A stretch of DNA of 64,000 bases from Morganella sibonii (lineage in GTDB: Bacteria > Pseudomonadota > Gammaproteobacteria > Enterobacterales > Enterobacteriaceae). The notes under the pieces were generated by a model. The model was given only the letters and a program-made list of their open reading frames with translations. It had not been told where the DNA came from and did no database searches. The DNA lies in the NCBI RefSeq assembly GCF_040560245.1, contig NZ_JAKMWP010000003.1, one strand, 5' to 3'. Positions 38,678-47,622 of this stretch are shown one piece after another. How positions within the stretch are numbered: the first letter of the stretch is position 1; each line of letters starts with the position of its first letter. A program made the position numbers and the translations under genes.

Positions 38678-38696
38678 AGGATTATTACATCCGTAA

Positions 38697-39881
38697 TTAA
38701 CCCAGAACTTTCGCTACAACACCCGCGCCAACGGTACGGCCGCCTTCACGGATTGCGAAACGCAGACCTTCGTCCATTGCGATTGGGTGGATCAGGGTTA
38801 CGTGCATCTGGATGTTATCACCAGGCATAACCATTTCCACGCCTTCCGGCAGTTCAATTGCACCGGTTACGTCAGTTGTACGGAAGTAGAACTGAGGACG
38901 GTAGCCTTTGAAGAACGGAGTATGACGACCACCTTCATCTTTGCTCAGAATATAAACTTCTGATTCAAATTTGGTGTGTGGTTTGATTGAACCTGGTTTA
39001 GCCAGAACCTGACCACGTTCGATTTCTTCACGCTTGGTACCACGCAGCAGAACACCAACGTTCTCACCCGCACGGCCTTCGTCCAGCAGTTTGCGGAACA
39101 TTTCAACACCGGTACAGGTAGTTTTGATCGTGTCTTTGATACCCACGATTTCAACTTCTTCGCCCACTTTAACGATACCGCGCTCAACACGACCGGTAAC
39201 AACTGTACCACGGCCGGAGATTGAGAATACGTCTTCGATTGGCAGCAGGAACGGCTTGTCAATTGCACGCTCTGGCTCAGGGATGTAAGAATCCAGGAAA
39301 CCAGCCAGTTCAACGATTTTCGCTTCCCACTCTGCTTCGCCTTCCAGTGCTTTCAGCGCTGAACCGCGAATGATTGGGGTATCGTCGCCCGGGAAATCGT
39401 ACTGAGACAGAAGTTCACGAACTTCCATTTCGACCAGTTCCAGCAGCTCTTCATCATCAACCATGTCACATTTGTTCAGGAATACGATGATGTAAGGAAC
39501 GCCAACCTGACGACCTAACAGGATGTGCTCACGGGTCTGTGGCATAGGGCCATCAGTTGCAGCAACAACCAGGATTGCGCCGTCCATCTGAGCAGCACCG
39601 GTGATCATGTTTTTAACGTAGTCGGCGTGCCCCGGGCAGTCAACGTGCGCATAGTGGCGGCTAGGGGTATCGTACTCTACGTGAGAAGTAGAGATGGTGA
39701 TACCACGCGCTTTTTCTTCTGGTGCGTTATCGATCTGATCGAATGCACGTGCGCTGCCACCGTAGGTTTTTGCCAGAACGGTAGTGATTGCAGCAGTCAG
39801 GGTAGTTTTACCGTGGTCAACGTGGCCGATAGTACCAACGTTAACGTGCGGTTTCGTACGTTCAAATTTTTCTTTAGACAC
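38697..39881 (-). CDS. tuf: Elongation factor Tu
   Basis: A 394-residue GTPase delivering aminoacyl-tRNA. G motifs: GHVDHGKT (19-26), DCPGH, NKCD and the SAL region in GSALKALEG. It is the gene at which the fusA side (like E. coli tufA) and the secE-nusG side (like tufB) meet. There are no tRNA genes upstream, so it lies directly behind fusA as tufA does. A second tuf elsewhere in the genome is likely but not visible. Confidence 0.98.
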   Translation of the reverse strand: MSKEKFERTKPHVNVGTIGHVDHGKTTLTAAITTVLAKTYGGSARAFDQIDNAPEEKARGITISTSHVEYDTPSRHYAHVDCPGHADYVKNMITGAAQMDGAILVVAATDGPMPQTREHILLGRQVGVPYIIVFLNKCDMVDDEELLELVEMEVRELLSQYDFPGDDTPIIRGSALKALEGEAEWEAKIVELAGFLDSYIPEPERAIDKPFLLPIEDVFSISGRGTVVTGRVERGIVKVGEEVEIVGIKDTIKTTCTGVEMFRKLLDEGRAGENVGVLLRGTKREEIERGQVLAKPGSIKPHTKFESEVYILSKDEGGRHTPFFKGYRPQFYFRTTDVTGAIELPEGVEMVMPGDNIQMHVTLIHPIAMDEGLRFAIREGGRTVGAGVVAKVLG

Positions 39882-39958
39882 GACTCTATTCCTTATGGAG
39901 TCCCTTCTTCATTCTGAGAAGGGACTGAAATTAACGAGTTAAACCGGTAAATTACCGA

Positions 39959-42085
39959 TTATTTTGCATTACGAGCTTCAATAACAGCCTGAGCTACGTT
40001 GTTTGGTGCTTCATTATACTTCAGGAATTCCATGGAGTAAGAAGCACGGCCCTGGGTCTGTGAACGCAGGTCAGTTGCATAACCAAACATTTCAGACAGT
40101 GGCACTTGCGCACGGACGATTTTACCGGTAGGCATGTCATCCATACCTTCAATCATACCGCGACGACGGTTCAGGTCACCAATGACGTCACCCATGTAGT
40201 CTTCCGGTGTTTCCACCTCAACTTTCATGATTGGTTCCAGCAGAACTGGTTTCGCTTTTTTGAAGCCGTCTTTAAACGCCAGAGATGCCGCCAGTTTAAA
40301 CGCCAGTTCAGAGGAGTCAACATCATGGTATGAACCGTAATGCAGACGAACACCCATGTTCACAACAGGGTAGCCTGCTAACGGACCAGATTTCAGCTGC
40401 TCCTGAATACCTTTGTCAACCGCAGGGATGTATTCACCAGGAATCACACCACCTTTGATTTCGTTGACAAATTCGTATTCCATGTTGACGCCTTCTGCGT
40501 CTTTCTTGTTCAGCGGGTACATGTCGATAACAACATGACCGTACTGACCACGACCACCAGACTGTTTAGCGTGTTTACCTTCGATATCAGTCACTTTCAT
40601 AGTGATTGCTTCGCGGTAAGCTACCTGTGGTTTACCCACGTTCGCTTCAACTTTGAACTCACGACGCATACGGTCGACCAGAACGTCCAGGTGTAATTCA
40701 CCCATACCGGCGATGATAGTCTGATTAGTCTCTTCATCACTTGATACGCGGAATGACGGGTCTTCCTGTGCCAGACGGCCCAGTGCGATACCCATTTTTT
40801 CCTGGTCAACTTTGGTTTTCGGTTCAATTGCAACAGAGATTACCGGCTCAGGGAATTCCATACGCTCCAGGATGATTGGTGCATCAATCGCACACAGAGT
40901 ATCACCTGTAGTGACGTCTTTCAGACCGATAGCAGCCGCGATGTCACCAGCGCGAACTTCTTTAATCTCTTCACGTTTGTTAGCGTGCATCTGAACGATA
41001 CGACCGAAACGCTCTTTCTTGGATTTAACCGGGTTCAGTACGGTATCACCGGAGTTAACAACACCAGAGTATACGCGGAAGAACGTCAGGTTACCCACAA
41101 ACGGGTCGGTTGCAATTTTAAATGCCAGCGCAGCAAACGGATCTTCGTCAGAAGAGTGACGTTCAGCAGGAGTGTCTTTACCGTCGTCCAGAATACCTTT
41201 AATAGCAGGAACTTCTGTCGGAGATGGCAGGTACTCAACAACCGCATCCAGCATCGCCTGAACACCTTTGTTCTTAAATGCAGAACCACAGGTTACCAGG
41301 ATAATTTCGTTAGCCAGTACGCGCTGACGTAATGCTGTTTTGATTTCAGCTTCAGTCAGTTCTTCACCGCCGAGATATTTTTCCATCAGCTCTTCAGAAG
41401 CTTCAGCTGCGGCTTCAACCAGATTCTGGTGCCATTCAGCAGCTAATTCCTGCATGTTTGCCGGGATATCTTCGTAAGTGAAAGTAACGCCCTGGTCTTC
41501 TTCACTCCACTGAATCGCTTTCATTTTAACCAGGTCAACAACACCGGTGAATGACTCTTCAGCGCCGATAGCTAACTGAAGTGGTACCGGGTTGGCCGCT
41601 AAGCGGGTTTTGATCTGATCAACAACTTTCAGGAAGTTTGCACCCATACGGTCCATTTTGTTAACGAACGCGATACGAGGTACATGATATTTGTTTGCCT
41701 GGCGCCATACGGTTTCAGACTGTGGCTGAACACCACCAACGGCACAGTAAACCATTACAGCACCATCAAGAACACGCATAGAACGTTCTACTTCGATTGT
41801 GAAGTCAACGTGCCCCGGGGTGTCGATGATGTTGATGCGGTGTGGTTCAAATTGTTTACCCATACCAGACCAGAACGCAGTGGTTGCTGCGGAGGTGATA
41901 GTAATACCACGCTCTTGTTCCTGCTCCATCCAGTCCATCGTTGCTGAACCTTCGTGGGTCTCACCAATTTTATGGTTCACACCTGTATAAAACAGAATAC
42001 GTTCTGTTGTGGTGGTTTTACCGGCGTCGATATGTGCACTGATACCGATATTACGGTAACGTGAAATGGGTGTTTGACGAGCCAT
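39959..42085 (-). CDS. fusA: Elongation factor G
   Basis: The 708-residue translocase GTPase. P-loop AHIDAGKTT, switch GITITSAATTAFW, DTPGHVDF and NKMDRMGAN are present, and domains III-V follow with ESGGRGQYGHV-like QSGGRGQYGHV. The frame is open to 42148, but ATG 42085 (MARQTPISRYRN) with GAGAGGAAAAA upstream is the true start. It lies between rpsG and tuf as in every str operon. Confidence 0.98.
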   Translation of the reverse strand: MARQTPISRYRNIGISAHIDAGKTTTTERILFYTGVNHKIGETHEGSATMDWMEQEQERGITITSAATTAFWSGMGKQFEPHRINIIDTPGHVDFTIEVERSMRVLDGAVMVYCAVGGVQPQSETVWRQANKYHVPRIAFVNKMDRMGANFLKVVDQIKTRLAANPVPLQLAIGAEESFTGVVDLVKMKAIQWSEEDQGVTFTYEDIPANMQELAAEWHQNLVEAAAEASEELMEKYLGGEELTEAEIKTALRQRVLANEIILVTCGSAFKNKGVQAMLDAVVEYLPSPTEVPAIKGILDDGKDTPAERHSSDEDPFAALAFKIATDPFVGNLTFFRVYSGVVNSGDTVLNPVKSKKERFGRIVQMHANKREEIKEVRAGDIAAAIGLKDVTTGDTLCAIDAPIILERMEFPEPVISVAIEPKTKVDQEKMGIALGRLAQEDPSFRVSSDEETNQTIIAGMGELHLDVLVDRMRREFKVEANVGKPQVAYREAITMKVTDIEGKHAKQSGGRGQYGHVVIDMYPLNKKDAEGVNMEYEFVNEIKGGVIPGEYIPAVDKGIQEQLKSGPLAGYPVVNMGVRLHYGSYHDVDSSELAFKLAASLAFKDGFKKAKPVLLEPIMKVEVETPEDYMGDVIGDLNRRRGMIEGMDDMPTGKIVRAQVPLSEMFGYATDLRSQTQGRASYSMEFLKYNEAPNNVAQAVIEARNAK

Positions 42086-42165
42086 TTTTTCCTCTCTCTT
42101 GGACGTTCGTTTAATTTGGTCGGGCAGCCTTACGGCTACCCTATACACAATTCACTACGGTTTGA

Positions 42166-42636
42166 TTACCAACGGTAGTGTGCGAACGCCTTGTTAGCTT
42201 CTGCCATACGGTGAACGTCTTCACGTTTCTTAACGGCAGTGCCTTTGTTTTCAGCTGCATCGGATAATTCATTTGCCAGGCGCAGAGCCATGGACTTATC
42301 ACCGCGTTTACGGGCAGCTTCAACGATCCAGCGCATTGCTAATGCATTACGACGGACCGGACGAACTTCAACCGGCACCTGGTAAGTAGAACCACCAACA
42401 CGGCGGGACTTAACTTCGACAGTCGGACGCACGTTATCCAGTGCGGTTTCGAATGCTTCCAGGTGATCTTTACCTGAACGCTGAGCCAGGGTCTCAAGCG
42501 CGGTATATACGATTGATTCTGCGGTAGATTTTTTACCGTCTACCATCAGGATATTTACAAATTTGGCCAGCAGCTCTGATCCGAACTTAGGATCTGGCAG
42601 AATTTTACGTTGACCAATTACACGACGACGTGGCAT
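42166..42636 (-). CDS. rpsG: Ribosomal protein S7
   Basis: The 156-residue protein nucleates the 30S head and represses the str operon by binding the rpsL-rpsG spacer. It begins MPRRRVIGQRKILPDPKFGS and contains KPTVEVKSRRVGGSTYQVPV-like VEVKSRRVGGSTYQV. The 96-bp gap to rpsL is of the size needed for the S7 site. Confidence 0.98.
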   Translation of the reverse strand: MPRRRVIGQRKILPDPKFGSELLAKFVNILMVDGKKSTAESIVYTALETLAQRSGKDHLEAFETALDNVRPTVEVKSRRVGGSTYQVPVEVRPVRRNALAMRWIVEAARKRGDKSMALRLANELSDAAENKGTAVKKREDVHRMAEANKAFAHYRW

Positions 42637-42732
42637 GGAAATACTCCGTTGTTAATTCAGGGTTGTCCAAAACTCAATGAGTTTATTTGACATTAATGCG
42701 ATAAATGTTTGGCCTTACTTAACGGAGAACCA

Positions 42733-43107
42733 TTAAGCTTTTGGCTTCTTCACACCGTACTTAGAGCGAGCTTGTTTACGGTCTTTAACACCGGAACAGT
42801 CCAGTGCGCCGCGAACAGTGTGGTAGCGAACACCCGGTAAGTCTTTAACACGACCACCGCGGATCAGGATCACGCTGTGTTCCTGCAGGTTATGACCTTC
42901 ACCACCGATGTATGAAGAAACTTCAAAACCGTTGGTTAAACGTACACGGCATACTTTACGCAGTGCTGAGTTAGGTTTTTTAGGTGTGGTGGTATATACA
43001 CGGGTACATACGCCACGTTTTTGCGGGCAGGCTTCCAGTGCAGGAACGTTGCTTTTCACAACTTTCGAGCTACGGGATTTGCGAACCAGCTGATTAATCG
43101 TTGCCAT
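42733..43107 (-). CDS. rpsL: Ribosomal protein S12
   Basis: The 124-residue decoding-centre protein begins MATINQLVRKSRSSKVVKSN. Streptomycin-relevant lysines are wild type: K43 and K44 in TTPKKPNSALR and K88 in GGRVKDLPG. It is the first gene of the str-type operon, with AGGAGC upstream of the ATG. Confidence 0.98.
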   Translation of the reverse strand: MATINQLVRKSRSSKVVKSNVPALEACPQKRGVCTRVYTTTPKKPNSALRKVCRVRLTNGFEVSSYIGGEGHNLQEHSVILIRGGRVKDLPGVRYHTVRGALDCSGVKDRKQARSKYGVKKPKA

Positions 43108-43190
43108 TATAAAAAAAGCTCCTGGTTTTTTGCTTCGTAAACACGGATTTGTGCCTCGTATCTGTCAAAGACAAAACACGAGGACGCGAA

Positions 43191-43219
43191 ATTTTATTGC
43201 TGACGCAACAGGGTGTCAA
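43191..43219 (-). promoter_or_regulatory. str operon promoter
   Basis: On the minus strand a perfect -35 TTGACA (43214-43219), a 17-bp spacer and TAAAAT (43191-43196) lie about 85 bp upstream of rpsL. It would drive rpsL-rpsG-fusA-tuf. Confidence 0.9.
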
Positions 43220-43239
43220 GAAATATACAATGATATTTG

Positions 43240-43530
43240 CTATTCCCACGCAAAATGTTGCGTGTGTGTGACGGTGAGTGCCACAAAACCAGTATAGTCT
43301 GTGATTCTCACTTTGCCCGAAAGGAACGGTAATAAACCGCGTGCTTCGGCATCCTCCCGCAGCACACAGGGAATATGACCCGACTGAATAAGCGCCTGCA
43401 ACAACGGGTTACCTTCCGTTGCTGCGATTACGCCATCTTCGGTAAAAAGGATGTCATCCTCAGGGGATAACAGATTCAGTAATGATTGGATATCAGTACG
43501 AAATGGCGATTGGCTGACAGTATATAGCAT
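43240..43530 (-). CDS. tusB: tRNA 2-thiolation sulfurtransferase complex subunit TusB
   Basis: A 96-residue member of the DsrH family, part of the TusBCD relay that passes sulfur from TusA to TusE for 2-thiouridine formation at U34 of tRNA. ATG 43530 (MLYTVSQSPF) gives the family N-terminus; the upstream open frame to 43605 overlaps tusC and is discarded. The gene is 19 bp from tusC and just before the rpsL promoter. Confidence 0.93.
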   Translation of the reverse strand: MLYTVSQSPFRTDIQSLLNLLSPEDDILFTEDGVIAATEGNPLLQALIQSGHIPCVLREDAEARGLLPFLSGKVRITDYTGFVALTVTHTQHFAWE

Positions 43531-43549
43531 CTTGCTCACCGTATGTAGA

Positions 43550-43909
43550 TCAAAATGACACCACGGCGTCAAATGCCGCCAGTTTCCGCGCCAGTTCCGC
43601 CGCACTCAGGCAGGTCACCGGCAGAATATACGGTGTCTCCGGGGACAATCCCCGTGCGGCCATATCTTCTGTGCAGCAGTAGCACTCTTCAATATCGTAA
43701 AGCGGCAGGACTTTGAAGGTGGAAATATAATCACGGGCAAGAATATTTGCCGGTGTTTGTTCCGGTAATAACTGTAACACCCCGTCGGACACAAAAAAGG
43801 CCGCGACCCCTTCAGTATAATTACTGGTTGCCAGCAGCGCATCCAGCCCTTCCCGGCCACTGCTGCTGCCGTGAGGCGCACTTCTGAAAACAAAGGCAAT
43901 ACGTTTCAC
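43550..43909 (-). CDS. tusC: Sulfurtransferase complex subunit TusC
   Basis: A 119-residue DsrF-family subunit of TusBCD. It begins MKRIAFVFRSAPHGSSSGREG and contains LDALLATSNY and FFVSDGVLQL. It starts 9 bp after tusD and is needed for the hexameric complex; it holds no conserved catalytic cysteine. Confidence 0.95.
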   Translation of the reverse strand: MKRIAFVFRSAPHGSSSGREGLDALLATSNYTEGVAAFFVSDGVLQLLPEQTPANILARDYISTFKVLPLYDIEECYCCTEDMAARGLSPETPYILPVTCLSAAELARKLAAFDAVVSF

Positions 43910-43918
43910 CGGATCTCC

Positions 43919-44314
43919 CTAAAACTGGATAACACGGTCACAGGTCACCATGGCTTCTGCCAGCGTGCCCAGACCGCTGAGGGCGAACCCGTCCGCCAGA
44001 TTAGCAGCCGTCAGCTGCAGCGATGCCGCCTGAGCAGCATCAGTGACACCGCGGCGCAGTGCCGCCGCCACACAAACCGCAAGCTGAATATCGTTGTCAC
44101 GGGCAAGCTGCTGCCACTGACGCACCATATCGGTTTCGTCCCCGGCCGGTGATGTCAGTACATTGGCGTTGCTGACGCCTTCACGGTAAAAAAATACACA
44201 CTGAATCCGGTGTCCGGCCGCAATCACATGCCGGGCAAACAACAGCGCGCTGCCGGCACGCTGTGTGCCGTAGGCAGGGCCGGTAACCAGCAGGCAGTAA
44301 GATAACGGTGTCAT
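43919..44314 (-). CDS. tusD: Sulfurtransferase complex subunit TusD
   Basis: A 131-residue DsrE-family subunit. It carries the sulfur-accepting cysteine C81 in QLAVCVAAALRRGV. The glycine-rich TGPAYGTQRA near the start is also typical. It lies 14 bp after yheO and leads the tusDCB set. Confidence 0.95.
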   Translation of the reverse strand: MTPLSYCLLVTGPAYGTQRAGSALLFARHVIAAGHRIQCVFFYREGVSNANVLTSPAGDETDMVRQWQQLARDNDIQLAVCVAAALRRGVTDAAQAASLQLTAANLADGFALSGLGTLAEAMVTCDRVIQF

Positions 44315-44328
44315 TGCTCCGCGCTGCC

Positions 44329-45030
44329 TTACTCGCCGTTTTTAAACTGGCGGATGTAGAGATAAACCGTGTGTTTGGAGATATTCAGACGCACAGCAAC
44401 AAGGTTGATGGCATCTTTGATATCAAATATCCCTTTCTCATACAGGTTCAGCACCACTTGTTTGTTCTTCGCGTTGTTTGCCACATTGCGGTCGGCATTC
44501 ACTTCTTCGATTGTCTGTTCCAGCGTCTGTGCCACCAGGTCTTCAACGGAAGAGGCGAAGTTTACATTGGACGTTTCTTCCGCCAGTTCTTTCGGGATGA
44601 AGGTCTGAACGACCTGAGAAAAAGGCACATCCAGGTTCATGTTGATACACAATAACCCGATGATACGGCGTGACTTATTGCGGATAGCAATGGTCAGCGA
44701 TTTCATCAGTGCCCCGGTTTTCGCCCGGGTAAAATAGGCTTTCGACGTGCTGCAGTCTTCATCAGTAATGTCGTGCAGCATACGCAGCGCCAGGTCTGTG
44801 ATCGGGGAACCGACTTTACGGCCGGTATGGTGACCGTTTGCGATCTTCACCGCTGAGCGCTTCAGGTCTTCCAGTGAGTGGAGAACGATTTCACAGTGCT
44901 CACCGATGAGCAGCGCCAGACCATCAACGGCCGCCTCATAGGATTTCAGAATTTCATAATCCGTTTCAGTAAACGGATGATTTACGATGTAATCTGAATC
45001 ATTGTCATTAAATAATACTGGGTTAGACAT
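44329..45030 (-). CDS. yheO: YheO-like transcriptional regulator (PAS/HTH)
   Basis: A 233-residue putative DNA-binding protein. The N-terminal PAS-like YheO domain (about 20-135) contains GEHCEIVLHSLEDL and MKSLTIAIRNK. The C-terminal HTH (about 185-230) reads VVLNLYEKGIFDIKDA and LNISKHTVYLYIRQ. Position before tusDCB matches E. coli. Its targets are unknown. Confidence 0.92.
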   Translation of the reverse strand: MSNPVLFNDNDSDYIVNHPFTETDYEILKSYEAAVDGLALLIGEHCEIVLHSLEDLKRSAVKIANGHHTGRKVGSPITDLALRMLHDITDEDCSTSKAYFTRAKTGALMKSLTIAIRNKSRRIIGLLCINMNLDVPFSQVVQTFIPKELAEETSNVNFASSVEDLVAQTLEQTIEEVNADRNVANNAKNKQVVLNLYEKGIFDIKDAINLVAVRLNISKHTVYLYIRQFKNGE

Positions 45031-45310
45031 TTAATACACCACTCTTTATAACGTGTGAACGTCGTTGGTTTTACTCATCTGTAATCTTTCACTGCAGGAG
45101 GATTACCCTGTCATCATGTATCAATTATATACCCGTATTTACCGGGTGCAGGAAAGCTGCAAATGACGGGCTTCCGGTTCTGTGCAGATACCCGCAGGTT
45201 AAGTTATAGCGAAAAACAGGCCGTTTTGCGCCTGAGGTGATCAAATTCTGGTAAAAAATACAAAAAAACACGGATGTTTTGCAAATTTTTCATAATCCTG
45301 ATCGCCGCGG
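45031..45310. other. Intergenic region between fkpA and yheO
   Basis: The ~280 bp between the fkpA terminator and the yheO start hold no open reading frame that I can support. They probably contain the yheO promoter. A/T-rich runs occur around 45250-45290. Confidence 0.5.
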
Positions 45311-45345
45311 AAACAAAAACCCGCACAGAAAAGTGCGGGTTTTGT
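45308..45345 (-). terminator. fkpA terminator
   Basis: AAAACCCGCAC (45316-45326) and GTGCGGGTTTT (45333-45343) form an 11-bp stem. On the minus strand GGGTTTTTGTTT follows. It lies 22 bp after the fkpA stop. Confidence 0.92.
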
Positions 45346-45367
45346 CAGTTTCCGGTATCAGCAGGGC

Positions 45368-46126
45368 TTATTTGGCCGCTGGTTTGATATCCAGTAACTC
45401 AACGTCAAAGACCAGGGTAGAGTTTGCAGGGATACCCGGAACACCATCGGTGCCGTAAGCAGCTTCCGGCGGGATAACCAGTTTGGCTTTACCGCCTTTT
45501 TTCATCTGCTTCAGGCCATCAGCCCAGCCTTTAATCACGCTGTCCAGACGGATAGTCAGCGGCTCGTTACGATCGTAAGAGCTGTCAAACTGAGTGCCGT
45601 CGATTAATGCGCCTTTATAGTGAACGACAACGCTGTCTGTTTCTTTCGGAGATGCACCGTTACCGTTTTTCTCAGATTTGTAAAGCACACCGCTTTTGGT
45701 TTTTTCCACGCCTTTTTCTTTGGCGAATGCCGCACGGTATTTGTCACCGGCTGCTTTGTTCTCAGTAGCCTCACGTGCCATTTTTTCCTGAGCGGCACCT
45801 TTCACCTGCTCTTCAAAACCACGCAGAGTCTGGTTGATCTCTTCATCACTCAGCTTACTTTTGTTGCTGAATGCATCCTGAACACCCGCCATCATCTGGT
45901 CACGATCCAGATCCAGACCAATGGATTTCTGCTCATTCAGGGCATTTTCCATATAACGACCCAGTGACGCACCCAGCGCATAAGCATTCTGCTGACTTGC
46001 GGTTTTAAATGCGCTGTTCAGTTTTACTTCTTCTTTTTTCGGCGCGGTATCCGCATAAGCCTGTGACATACCTAATGTCATTGCCAGCGAGGTTGCGACA
46101 ACAGTCGCTTTAAACAGTGATTTCAT
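45368..46126 (-). CDS. fkpA: Periplasmic FKBP-type peptidyl-prolyl isomerase
   Basis: A 252-residue periplasmic chaperone and prolyl isomerase for outer-membrane proteins. A 25-residue signal peptide ends MSQAYA. The N-terminal dimerising helical domain (about 35-140) is followed by the FKBP domain with VVHYKGALIDGTQFDSSYDR and LVIPPEAAYGTDGVPGIP. ATG 46126 is chosen over 46180 because it starts the signal peptide and has GGAGAAAAGG upstream. Confidence 0.97.
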   Translation of the reverse strand: MKSLFKATVVATSLAMTLGMSQAYADTAPKKEEVKLNSAFKTASQQNAYALGASLGRYMENALNEQKSIGLDLDRDQMMAGVQDAFSNKSKLSDEEINQTLRGFEEQVKGAAQEKMAREATENKAAGDKYRAAFAKEKGVEKTKSGVLYKSEKNGNGASPKETDSVVVHYKGALIDGTQFDSSYDRNEPLTIRLDSVIKGWADGLKQMKKGGKAKLVIPPEAAYGTDGVPGIPANSTLVFDVELLDIKPAAK

Positions 46127-46369
46127 CCTTTTCTCCATAAGTTTTGCAACAGTTACAGGACATACCGCACAGCAGATCACGCCAGAGAGTCCTTGCAGCC
46201 GTCACCGGGCGACATCATAATGTCACGGTTTTGTGATGCTGAGACAACCTTAGCAAAAAGAGGTTTCATAGTAACCCCCCAATAAAATATATCCTCTCAC
46301 TCTAAGTGTATTTCACAGGAATATTACATACTTTTACACAGTAATCCCCGTCTCAGACAGGAGAAAACG

Positions 46370-46588
46370 ATGGACCTTTTTGAACTGGAACAACGCCTCG
46401 AACAACTGGAGAGCAAAACTGCCTTTCAGGATATGACTATTGAGGAACTCAATCAGGTGGTCACACAGCAGCAGATGGATATCACCCGGCTGAATGAAAG
46501 GCTCCGCCTGCTGACCGAACGCCTGAAAGCCACCCCGGGCTCAAATGTGGCACCGCTGTCAGAAGAAGTGCCGCCGCCGCACTACTGA
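46370..46588 (+). CDS. slyX: SlyX protein
   Basis: A 72-residue cytosolic protein with a long heptad-repeat coiled coil (LFELEQRLEQLESK to RLNERLRLLTERL) and a conserved C-terminal PPPHY. Function is not established. It is divergent from fkpA, convergent with slyD, and shares the terminator downstream. AGGAG precedes the ATG. Confidence 0.95.
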   Translation: MDLFELEQRLEQLESKTAFQDMTIEELNQVVTQQQMDITRLNERLRLLTERLKATPGSNVAPLSEEVPPPHY

Positions 46589-46602
46589 TAAACAACGGAC
46601 AT

Positions 46603-46637
46603 AAAAAAAGCGCATCCGTCAGGAATGCGCTTTTTTT
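46603..46637. terminator. Bidirectional terminator between slyX and slyD
   Basis: AAAAAAGCGCATCC and GGAATGCGCTTTTTTTT form a stem with A-run before and T-run after. It stops slyX rightwards and slyD leftwards. Confidence 0.93.
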
Positions 46638-46659
46638 TGTCCGGTTCAGACGCGGGTTA

Positions 46660-47289
46660 TCAGTGACAACCGCAGCCGCCGTTACCGTGGCCGTGACCTT
46701 TACCGTGACCACCGCCGCCACAGCAGCCGCCTTCACCGTGTTCGTGACCATGGTCGTGATCGTGACCGCCGCCGCAGCAACCGCCCTCTTCGCCGTGGTC
46801 GTGACCACCGCAGCAGCCGCCTTCTTCACCGTGAACGTGACCATGCTCCAGCTCTTCTGCTGTTGCTTCACGCACACCGATAACTTCGACGTGGAATTTC
46901 AGGTTCTGACCGGCCAGCATATGGTTGCCGTCAACGATCACTTCGTCACCTTCGATACCGGTGATTTCAACCGGCACAGGACCCATATCGGTGTCTGCCA
47001 GGAAACGCATGCCGACTTCCAGTTCGTCAACACCGACGAAAACATCTTTCGGTACGCGCTGAACCAGGTTTTCGTCATACTGACCGTATGCATCATTTGC
47101 GCCGACATCAACGTCGAATACATCACCGGCAACACGGCCGTCCAGTGCACTTTCCAGCCCGCTGATCAGCGCACCGCGACCGTGCAGATAGTCTAACGGA
47201 GCACTTGCCGGAGACTCATCAACTAATACACCGTCTTCTGTTCTTACCTGATAAGCCAGGCTCACTACCAGGTCTTTTGCTACTTTCAT
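46660..47289 (-). CDS. slyD: FKBP-type prolyl isomerase and nickel metallochaperone SlyD
   Basis: A 209-residue protein with an N-terminal FKBP domain interrupted by the IF chaperone insert (KVAKDLVVSLAYQVRTEDG; VDGNHMLAGQNL). Its C-terminal tail of about 65 residues is made of repeated GGCCGGHDHGEE and HGHGEGGCC units rich in His, Cys and Gly, which bind Ni2+ and Zn2+. The tail is longer and more repetitive than in E. coli. This supports nickel delivery, fitting an organism that probably has urease or hydrogenase. Confidence 0.97.
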   Translation of the reverse strand: MKVAKDLVVSLAYQVRTEDGVLVDESPASAPLDYLHGRGALISGLESALDGRVAGDVFDVDVGANDAYGQYDENLVQRVPKDVFVGVDELEVGMRFLADTDMGPVPVEITGIEGDEVIVDGNHMLAGQNLKFHVEVIGVREATAEELEHGHVHGEEGGCCGGHDHGEEGGCCGGGHDHDHGHEHGEGGCCGGGGHGKGHGHGNGGCGCH

Positions 47290-47415
47290 TGGTATCTCCT
47301 ACACATCCGCGGGGGATAAGATTTTAATTAACGCGCCGATTGTAACGGAATTTACAGCCACTGTATCTGTTTTGGGACAAATTCCCCCAAATTCTCTGTG
47401 AAAAACCGTTGCCTG

Positions 47416-47619
47416 TTATTCCCCCGGTGTAAAGATACCAATTACCTGTTCATCTTTACGTATATGCTGCTCCGCGGGTGCATCTGCCCGGCGCTCAAGA
47501 TGGCCGCACTGCACGCACTGAACCACATCCACATTATCTTCACGCCACATCGCGAGTGTGTCCTGCGTCTGACACTCAGGGCATACCGCACCCGCAATAA
47601 ACCGTTTCCGGTTGCTCAT
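47416..47619 (-). CDS. yheV: YheV zinc-ribbon protein
   Basis: A 67-residue protein of unknown function with two CxxC pairs (CPECQT and CVQCGH) that form a probable zinc ribbon. It is 3 bp downstream of kefB on the same strand, as in E. coli, and starts MSNRKRFIAGAVC. Confidence 0.93.
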   Translation of the reverse strand: MSNRKRFIAGAVCPECQTQDTLAMWREDNVDVVQCVQCGHLERRADAPAEQHIRKDEQVIGIFTPGE

Positions 47620-47622
47620 TTT

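Noticed and set aside
38423..38696. Possible tRNA genes next to tuf, as precede tufB in E. coli
   Set aside because: The gap was read on both strands; no cloverleaf or tRNA TΨC-like GGTTCGAATCC was found.
46663..47196. 177-residue plus-strand ORF opposite slyD
   Set aside because: It is a mirror of the repetitive SlyD tail; low-complexity Thr/Ala/Val sequence without a ribosome-binding site.
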